A stretch of DNA of 64,000 nucleotides from Isoperla grammatica. Lineage: Eukaryota; Arthropoda; Insecta; Plecoptera; Perlodidae. Numbering within the stretch: the stretch's first letter is position 1; each line of letters opens with the position of its first letter. Made by a program: the position numbers and the translations under genes. Under the pieces are notes generated by a model, which was not told the origin of the DNA, did not search any database, and was given only the letters and a program-made list of their open reading frames with translations. The DNA lies in contig OX246747.1 of assembly GCA_945910005.1 (NCBI GenBank), positions 2,154,254-2,218,253 of the forward strand. The letters run 5' to 3'. This document shows, piece after piece, positions 56,396 to 64,000 of this stretch.

Positions 56396-56677
56396 CTAAA
56401 TTCTCTAGAGGTTTTGATTTTCTTTTGGGGCAATTTAAGAACATTTTAAAGCAATCTTAACACTAACAGACCGAAGTCGGGTATTCCGCGGGATAGTTGG
56501 ACACGCAGCCTTAATTGAACCCAAACCTCTTGCCGGGACTTCATCACACGGTTGAATTATGCATTCATTTAATAAACGAGAGGGACCCATAGTAGGTTCA
56601 TAAAACCGCACTGTTAGACAGTCGGGCAAACACTTCCTAACCTTAGAAATATACATATTTGTTACCCATTGTGCATA
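56396..56677. other. Spacer between elements
   Basis: No supported gene; a 73-codon minus-strand frame here lacks a recognised domain. Confidence 0.4.
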
Positions 56678-56940
56678 AAAGTTGGTTTACACTTATTTCA
56701 GAGTTGAGAGTTAACAAAATCAAATCAAGCAAAAATGCATAATGGTGTTCACACAACTTACTAACGTTTAAGATTTAAGGAAACCTTAGCAATATTAGCT
56801 CTCTTATACCTAAACTTCTTAGCCCATCCAATGAGGGCCGGTCAATGGTAGTGATTCTATGTAAAACAGGAAAATATGTTCTAGGAACAAAATATTGTAT
56901 CTTAAATCTTAGGCAAGTGTGTAAAGTGTAAACGACCTTT
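56678..56940. mobile_element. 263-bp MITE with TA target duplication
   Basis: The left end AAAGTTGGTTTACACTT is inverted at the right as AAGTGTAAACGACCTTT, and TA flanks both sides. The ends resemble those of 4594-4786 (AAGGCTGGTCCACAC), so both probably belong to one Tc1/mariner-type group. Confidence 0.75.
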
Positions 56941-57133
56941 TACCGCATTTGGTTTTGAGATAGAATAGTTTTTGTCTGTGTAAGAGGCAACTAATGGCTA
57001 ATGGGATGGGACTAACAGTACTAATGGATAAGAGCCACTTGACATAGGTTCAGCTTTCATCCTAGCTCTTACATCTTCGGAAGTTATGTGAACGGAATCA
57101 TGCTACTAGCTTGGTTCAACTTCGTTAACTCTC

Positions 57134-57763
57134 AAGGCTCGTGTACATCTACTTTGCGTACGCGTGGAAATTATAGAACATTATAGAAATTACGTAAGCC
57201 GTTCCCATCGAATGTTGATAATTTTCTTGAGTAAACGTAAACCAATCAGAGCTCACGAATTTCCCACCAATAGAGAACTTGCAACTGACTTCACAGCCGA
57301 ACTACAACAATGTAACAAATGAATTGAACTGATAGACAAACAAGGAGCTGTCAAAATAATAAAATTGCAACATTATGAAGAAAACGAGGTATAGCGATAC
57401 TAACTGCTCACCAGTTAAAACGTTTAATTATGGGCAACCAAGTTGTGAGAGTTTTGTATGTTTCTTGTTTGTTTTGAAGATTTGTTTTCAAAATAGAAAT
57501 GTATAGAAATGTTGTGATGTGGTTTGGTTTGACACTTCGATTAAAAAACAATGTACGCTGTTGGAATGTTTGATCTCTATTGCACATACGCCAATCAACC
57601 AAATTCTAGAAATTGGAAATAGTTGGAGTTGAATCAACTTTTCGCGTCGTGAAACGTACTTTAATTTTCCTAATTTTAATGTGCATGGTTACATGTACAT
57701 TCAATATGGCCAACTCGCTAATTTCTGGAAGTTACATACGCTAAGTGGATGTAGACGGGCCTT
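57134..57763. mobile_element. 630-bp inverted-repeat element in the presumed SUMF1 3' region
   Basis: AAGGCTCGTGTACATCTACT at the left and GTGGATGTAGACGGGCCTTT at the right form imperfect TIRs similar in type to 56678-56940. It ends 91 bp beyond the SUMF1 stop codon on the minus strand, so it could lie in the SUMF1 3' UTR. No clear target duplication. Confidence 0.6.
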
Positions 57764-57854
57764 TAAACCTTAGCAAAGTGTGTAAATCAGTCTAGCGAAA
57801 CAACGTGATCTCAAAAACCTCCTTCTGTAACGTGGATACAACTTGCGACGGGGA

Positions 57855-58037
57855 CTACGTATGTTCTCGTAAGTATTCTGGCAGTTTGGAGGCGGCGCAT
57901 CGGAGTCCCAGGTTACCAGCCGAACTGTTGGGAGTGTTCTGACTACGGGCTGCACAACGGTAGCGGTAGCAGTAGCTCTGGTGGCAGAGGTAGGAACCTC
58001 CCTTCTTGACCTTGTCACTCCCTGAAGGTGCGCCAGA
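57855..58037 (-). CDS. SUMF1: SUMF1 (formylglycine-generating enzyme), terminal exon
   Basis: The minus strand has an acceptor (ATCACGTTGTTGTCCCCAG) at 58038, then 60 codons and a TAG. It reads [60 protein letters not shown]. This is the conserved C-terminus of FGE, which oxidises a cysteine of newly made sulfatases to C-alpha-formylglycine in the endoplasmic reticulum. Both active-site cysteines are present (GGSYLC and SYC, equivalent to human Cys336 and Cys341), which separates it from the paralogue SUMF2. The exon starts in phase 0, matching the donor of the repeated upstream exon (58879-58975 is the nearest copy). The rest of the gene lies to the right of the window. Confidence 0.93.
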   Translation of the reverse strand, partial: SGAPSGSDKVKKGGSYLCHQSYCYRYRCAARSQNTPNSSAGNLGLRCAASKLPEYLREHT

Positions 58038-58091
58038 CTGGGGACAACAACGTGATACAAGAGTAGAGAGATACGCTCACTGTGAGGGGTG

Positions 58092-58179
58092 TTCTCACTA
58101 CACAACGGTAGCAGTAGCTCTGGTGGCAGAGGTAGGAACCTCCCTTCTTGACCTTGTCACTCCCTGAAGGCGCGCCAGA
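58092..58179 (-). pseudogene. Partial duplicate of the SUMF1 terminal exon
   Basis: A second acceptor (ATGTATCACGTTGTTGTCCCCAG) and the start of the same exon ([25 protein letters not shown]) lie 142 bp upstream of the real one. After the second cysteine codon the sequence has small deletions and the frame diverges; it no longer encodes [10 protein letters not shown]. It retains a usable-looking acceptor, so splicing to it would give an altered C-terminus. Confidence 0.85.
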
Positions 58180-58199
58180 CTGGGGACAACAACGTGATA

Positions 58200-58817
58200 C
58201 ATGAGTAGAGAGATACGGCCCGCTTAGGTTCTACTACTTTTATTATTTTATTAGTTTAGCCTATTATGTTTACGCACGAATTAAAACGGAAAAGGAAAAC
58301 AAATCAGTTTTATTACTGAGTGGGTAGACTCTAAATGTGAATTTATTTATTTATTTAGTTCTATACAAAGTGCTACTTATCGATTATTAGTACGTACTTA
58401 GTAATATACTAAATCACCATACATATCTTTACCACCTTTGTCTGTACCAAAAGCCAGAAGAAATTGTCATTGTCCTTATCTATTTTCAGGTGTGGGAAGC
58501 TGGGAGAATGATAGAAAAGGACATTATGCCCCACACACAAGGTATCTATCATCCAAACAAAATAATTATAACATAGAAAAGTTTAATATGTACAAACAAA
58601 ATATTACAAAATTTTCAAGTCCTCAAAATATAACAAAATAAAATATACAATAGTCTTATCATCCTAACAAAATAGTATAGAACATATAGAAAACACACAA
58701 ACAATATTACAAAATGTTCACTAAATATTCCAGCTGTGGGTAGCTGAGAGGATGATAGAAAAGGGCACACATTATTACTAAATATTACTTTTACTAAACT
58801 GACCTGAGTAACATACA
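58200..58817 (-). other. Last SUMF1 intron, non-repeat part
   Basis: From the donor at 58878 to the acceptor at 58038 the last intron would be 841 nt. It contains a diverged direct repeat (GTGTGGGAAGCTGGGAGAATG near 58491 and CTGTGGGTAGCTGAGAGGATG near 58733, each followed by ATAGAAAAGG) and the dispersed motif ACTGAGTGGGTAGACTCT also found near 20695. Confidence 0.6.
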
Positions 58818-61800
58818 AACGTGTTGCTGCGGTACGAGGTGACGTTCCAATCAATACAATACAATAGAATACACTCACCGGGTCTGTGGAAGGCTGGGTC
58901 GAGTGTTTAGTCTGCCACCAGTCACTGGTCCACTCCCAGACGTTCCCTATGACGTTGTGCAGTCCGAACGTGTTGCTGGGGTGCGAGGTGACGTTCCAAT
59001 CAATACAATACAATAGAATACACTCACCGGGTCTATGGAAGGCTGGGTCGTGTGTTTAGTCTGCCACCAGTCACTGGTCCACTCCCAGACGTTCCCTATG
59101 ACGTTGTGCAGTCCGAACGTGTTGCTGGGGTACGAGGTGACGTTCCAATCAATACAATACAATAGAATACACTCACCGGGTCTGTGGAAGGCTGGGTCGT
59201 GTGTTTAGTCTGCCACCAGTCACTGGTCCACTCCCAGACGTTCCCTATGACGTTGTGCAGTCCAAACGTGTTGCTGGGGTGCGAGGTGACGTTCCAATCA
59301 ATACAATACAATAGAATACACTCACCGGGTCTGTGGAAGGCTGGGTCGTGTGTTTAGTCTGCCACCAGTCACTGGTCCACTCCCAGACGTTCCCTATGAC
59401 GTTGTGCAGTCCGAACGTGTTGCTGGGGTACGAGGTGACGTTCCAATCAATACAATACAATAGAATACACTCACCGGGTCTGTGGAAGGCTGGGTCGTGT
59501 GTTTAGTCTGCCACCAGTCACTGGTCCACTCCCAGACGTTCCCTATGACGTTGTGCAGTCCGAACGTGTTGCTGGGGTACGAGGTGACGTTCCAATCAAT
59601 ACAATACAATAGAATACACTCACCGGGTCTGTGGAAGGCTGGGTCGAGTGTTTAGTCTGCCACCAGTCACTGGTCCACTCCCAGACGTTCCCTATGATCT
59701 GTGCAGTCCGAACGTGTTGCTGGACGTTCCAATCAATACAATACAATAGAATACACTCACCGGGTCTGTGGAAGGCTGGGTCGAGTGTTTAGTCTGCCAC
59801 CAGTCACTGGTCCACTCCCAGACGTTCCCTATGACGTTGTGCAGTCCGAACGTGTTGCTGCGGTAAGAGGTGACGTTCCAATCAATACAATACAATAGAA
59901 TACACTCACTGGGTCTGTGGAAGGCTGGGTCGTGTGTTTAGTCTGCCACCAGTCACTGGTCCACTCCCAGACGTTCCCTATGACGTTGTGCAGTCCGAAC
60001 GTGTTGCTGGGGTACGAGGTGACGTTCCAATCAATACAATACAATAGAATACACTCACCGGGTCTGTGGAAGGCTGGGTCGGGTGTTTAGTCTGCCACCA
60101 GTCACTGGTCCACTCCCAGACGTTCCCTATGACGTTGTGCAGTCCGAACGTGTTGCTGCGGTACGAGGTGACGTTCCAATCAATACAATACAATAGAATA
60201 CACTCACCGGGTCTGTGGAAGGCTGGGTCGTGTGTTTAGTCTGCCACCAGTCACTGGTCCACTCCCAGACGTTCCCTATGACGTTGTGCAGTCCGAACGT
60301 GTTGCTGCGGTACGAGGTGACGATCCAATCAATACAATACAATAGAATACACTCACCGGGTCTGTGGAAGGCTGGGTCGTGTGTTTAGTCTGCCACCAGT
60401 CACTGGTCCACTCCCAGACGTTCCCTATGACGTTGTGCAGTCCGAACGTGTTGCTGGGGTACGAGGTGACGTTCCAATCAATACAATACAATAGAATACA
60501 CTCACCGGGTCTGTGGAAGGCTGGGTCGTGTGTTTAGTCTGCCACCAGTCACTGGTCCACTCCCAGACGTTCCCTATGACGTTGTGCAGTCCGAACGTGT
60601 TGCTGGGGTACGAGGTGACGTTCCAATCAATACAATACAATAGAATACACTCACCGGGTCTGTGGAAGGCTGGGTCGAGTGTTTAGTCTGCCACCAGTCA
60701 CTGGTCCACTCCCAGACGTTCCCTATGACGTTGTGCAGTCCGAACGTGTTGCTGGACGTTCCAATCAATACAATACAATAGAATACACTCACCGGGTCTG
60801 TGGAAGGCTGGGTCGTGTGTTTAGTCTGCCACCAGTCACTGGTCCACTCCCAGACGTTCCCTATGACGTTGTGCAGTCCGAACGTGTTGCTGCGGTAAGA
60901 GGTGACGTTCCAATCAATACAATACAATAGAATACACTCACTGGGTCTGTGGAAGGCTGGGTCGTGTGTTTAGTCTGCCACCAGTCACTGGTCCACTCCC
61001 AGACGTTCCCTATGATGTTGTGCAGTCCGAACGTGTTGCTGGACGTTCCAATCAATACAATAAAATAGAATACACTCACCGGGTCTGTGGAAGGCTGGGT
61101 CGTGTGTTTAGTCTGCCACCAGTCACTGGTCCACTCCCAGACGTTCCCTATGACGTTGTGCAGTCCGAACGTGTTGCTGGACGTTCCAATCAATACAATA
61201 CAATAGAATACACTCACCGGGTCTGTGGAAGGCTGGGTCGTGTGCTTAGTCTGCCACCAGTCACTGGTCCACTCCCAGACGTTCCCAATGACGTTGTGCA
61301 GTCCGAACGTGTTGCTGGACGTTCCAATCAATACAATACAATAGAATACACTCACCGGGTCTGTGGAAGGCTGGGTCGTGTGTTTAGTCTTCCACCAGTC
61401 ACTGGTCCACTCCCAGACGTTCCCTATGACGTTGTGAAGTCCGAACGTGTTGCTGGACGTTCCAATCAATACAATACAATAGAATACACTCACCGGGTCT
61501 GTGGAAGGCTGGGTCGTGTGTTTAGTCTGCCACCAGTCACTAGTCCACTCCCAGACGTTCCCTATGACGTTGTGCAGTCCGAACGTGTTGCTGCGGTAAG
61601 AGGTGACGTTCCAATCAATACAATACAATAGAATACACTCACCGGGTCTGTGGAAGGCTGGGTCGTGTGTTTAGTCTTCCACCAGTCACTGGTCCACTCC
61701 CAGACGTTCCCTATGACGTTGTGCAGTCCGAACGTGTTGCTGGACGTTCCAATCAATACAATACAATAGAATACACTCACCGGGTCTGTGGAAGGCTGGG

Positions 61801-64000
61801 TCGTGTGTTTAGTCTGCCACCAGTCACTGGTCCACTCCCAGACGTTCCCTATGACGTTGTGCAGTCCGAACGTGTTGCTGGACGTTCCAATCAATACAAT
61901 ACAATAGAATACACTCACCGGGTCTGTGGAAGGCTGGGTCGTGTGTTTAGTCTGCCACCAGTCACTGGTCCACTCCCAGACGTTCCCTATGACGTTGTGC
62001 AGTCCGAACGTGTTGCTGGACGTTCCAATCAATACAATACAATAGAATACACTCACCGGGTCTGTGGAAGGCTGGGTCGTGTGTTTAGTCTGCCACCAGT
62101 CACTGGTCCACTCCCAGACGTTCCCAATGACGTTGTGCAGTCCGAACGTGTTGCTGGACGTTCCAATCAATACAATACAATAGAATACACTCACCGGGTC
62201 TGTGGAAGGCTGGGTCGTGTGTTTAGTCTGCCACCAGTCACTAGTCCACTCCCAGACGTTCCCTATGACGTTGTGCAGTCCGAACGTGTTGCTGCGGTAA
62301 GAGGTGACGTTCCAATCAATACAATACAATAGAATACACTCACCGGGTCTGTGGAAGGCTGGGTCGTGTGTTTAGTCTTCCACCAGTCACTGGTCCACTC
62401 CCAGACGTTCCCTATGACGTTGTGCAGTCCGAACGTGTTGCTGCGGTACGAGGTGACGCTCCAATCAATACAATACAATAGAATACACTCACCGGGTCTG
62501 TGGAAGGCTGGGTCGTGTGTTTAGTCTGCCACCAGTCACTGGTCCACTCCCAGACGTTCCCTATGACGTTGTGCAGTCCGAACGTGTTGCTGGACGTTCC
62601 AATCAATACAATACAATAGAATACACTCACCGGGTCTGTGGAAGGCTGGGTCGTGTGTTTAGTCTGCCACCAGTCACTGGTCCACTCCCAGACGTTCCCT
62701 ATGACGTTGTGCAGTCCGAACGTGTTGCTGGACGTTCCAATCAATACAATACAATAGAATACACTCACCGGGTCTGTGGAAGGCTGGGTCGAGTGTTTAG
62801 TCTGCCACCAGTCACTGGTCCACTCCCAGACGTTCCCTATGACGTTGTGCAGTCCGAACGTGTTGCTGGACGTTCCAATCAATACAATACAATAGAATAC
62901 ACTCACCGGGTCTGTGGAAGGCTGGGTCGGGTGTTTAGTCTGCCACCAGTCACTGGTCCACTCCCAGACGTTCCCTATGACCTTGTGCAGTCCGAACGTG
63001 TTGCTGGACGTTCCAATCAATACAATACAATAGAATACACTCACCGGGTCTGTGGAAGGCTGGGTCGTGTGTTTAGTCTGCCACCAGTCACTGATCCACT
63101 CCCAGATGTTCCCTATGACGTTGTGCAGTCCGAACGTGTTGCTGGACGTTCCAATCAATACAATACAATAGAATACACTCACTGGGTCTGTGGAAGGCTG
63201 GGTCGAGTATTTAGTCTGCCACCAGTCACTGGTCCACTCCCAGACGTTCCCTATGACGTTGTGCAGTCCGAACGTGTTGCTGGACGTTCCAATCAATACA
63301 ATACAATAGAATACACTCACCGGGTCTGTGGAAGGCTGGGTCGTGTGTTTAGTCTGCCACCAGTCACTGGTCCACTCCCAGACGTTCCCTATGACGTTGT
63401 GAAGTCCGAACGTGTTGCTGGACGTTCCAATCAATAAAATACAATAGAATACACTCACCGGGTCTGTGGAAGGCTGGGTCGTGTGTTTAGTCTGCCACCA
63501 GTCACTGGTCCACTCCCAGACGTTCCCTATGACGTTGTGCAGTCCGAACGTGTTGCTGGGGTACGAGGTGACGTTCCAATCAATACAATACAATAGAATA
63601 CACTCACCGGGTCTGTGGAAGGCTGGGTCGAGTGTTTAGTCTGCCACCAGTCACTGGTCCACTCCCAGATGTTCCCTATGACGTTGTGCAGTCCGAACGT
63701 GTTGCTGGACGTTCCAATCAATACAATACAATAGAATACACTCACCGGGTCTGTGGAAGGCTGGGTCGAGTGTTTAGTCTGCCACCAGTCACTGGTCCAC
63801 TCCCAGACGTTCCCTATGACGTTGTGCAGTCCGAACGTGTTGCTGCGGTACGAGGTGACGTTCCAATCAATACAATACAATAGAATACACTCACCGGGTC
63901 TGTGGAAGGCTGGGTCGAGTGTTTGGTCTTCCACCAGTCACTGGTCCACTCCCAGACGTTCCCTATGACGTTGTGCAGTCCGAACGTGTTGCTGGACGTT
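58818..64000 (-). repeat. SUMF1 exon-intron tandem array, about 36 copies, continues off window
   Basis: Units of 149 bp and 138 bp repeat from 58818 to the right edge. Each holds a 97-bp exon encoding NTFGLHNVIGNVWEWTSDWW then QTKHTTQPSTDP. It is bounded by an AG (ACCCCAG, ACCGCAG or GTCCAG) and a perfect GTGAGT donor. The intron is 52 nt in 149-bp units and 41 nt in 138-bp units, which lack 11 bp (GGTACGAGGTG on the plus strand). Stretches of 138-bp units (46 codons) keep a frame open through the introns for up to 393 codons, a by-product. A 701-bp block (four short plus one long unit) recurs at about 60927-61628 and 61628-62329. At the left end the last copy breaks off within the exon (ACATACAAAC replaces exon sequence). 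Confidence 0.95.
58879..58975 (-). CDS. SUMF1: SUMF1 penultimate exon, copy nearest the terminal exon
   Basis: The 97-nt exon reads NTFGLHNVIGNVWEWTSDWW then QTKHSTQPSTDP and ends in phase 0 at a GTGAGT donor, as needed for the 57855-58037 exon. The GLHNVIGNVWEWTSDWW motif is the FGE-sulfatase-domain signature. It begins with one base of a split codon, so it needs an upstream exon ending in phase 2. Two copies in tandem would shift the frame (97 = 3 x 32 + 1). Which of the roughly 36 copies is used cannot be told from the sequence; this one is chosen because it is the last complete copy before the terminal exon. Confidence 0.7.

Noticed and set aside
57770..58105. 111-codon minus-strand frame overlapping the SUMF1 terminal exon
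   Set aside because: A different frame from the one that encodes the FGE C-terminus; it is a shadow.
60966..63437. Plus-strand frames of 221-306 codons (FSLPPVTGPLPDVPYDVV repeats) and continuous minus-strand frames through SUMF1 array introns
   Set aside because: The 138-bp unit length keeps them open. The minus-strand exon matches SUMF1 and has splice sites, so the intron-spanning frame is not the real product.

Overview
The window is eukaryotic, AT-rich and intron-bearing DNA from an invertebrate animal. Evidence includes spliced exons of a metazoan-type SUMF1 (formylglycine-generating enzyme) gene, a secreted multi-copy peptide precursor, a Ty3/gypsy LTR retrotransposon, two 5'-truncated LINEs, a tRNA-Gly-like gene, tRNA-derived SINE heads and many short inverted-repeat transposons. 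An arthropod is plausible from the LINE type and the very short introns, but I cannot name the species. There are no operons, bacterial genes or CRISPR arrays.

Layout. 1-2774: Ty3/gypsy element on the minus strand, one open gag-pol frame running off the left edge, with a tRNA-Leu primer-binding site and a probable 5' LTR. 2.85-7.7 kb: DNA transposons, including a 2.4 kb TIR element with two MITE-like elements inside it. 7.97-9.74 kb: 25-copy minisatellite with poly(C) tracts. 6.2-19.5 kb: promoter-like motifs and several unassigned exon-like segments with splice sites, interrupted by a 30-copy 70-bp array (17.2-19.3 kb). 19.6-30.4 kb: SINEs, MITEs, a hAT-like element inserted in a SINE, a tRNA-Gly-like gene and a 3.3 kb degenerate palindrome. 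31.2-38.5 kb: 7.3 kb minisatellite of 42-bp units. 38.8-39.7 kb (minus): a signal peptide followed by 18 copies of a 12-residue dibasic unit ending in an amidation signal, like a neuropeptide precursor. 39.8-43.6 kb: a hairpin, a LINE 3' end and two long-TIR elements. 43.7-48.3 kb: 88-bp minisatellite. 49.9-50.5 kb: 45-bp minisatellite. 51.95-53.4 kb: 5'-truncated LINE with intact RT catalytic motifs. 54.3-57.8 kb: MITEs and nested palindromes. 57.86-64 kb (minus): the 3' end of SUMF1. Its terminal exon carries both active-site cysteines. Upstream lies a tandem array of about 36 copies of the preceding exon plus a tiny intron, continuing past the right edge.

The two most notable systems are the peptide precursor and the SUMF1 exon satellite. 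In SUMF1, one 97-nt exon with its own donor and acceptor has been amplified in the gene's own orientation. Because 97 is not a multiple of three, only one copy (or a number of copies leaving remainder 1 when divided by 3) can be spliced in frame. Most other long open frames in the window are by-products of tandem repeats whose unit length is a multiple of three and are not called as genes.
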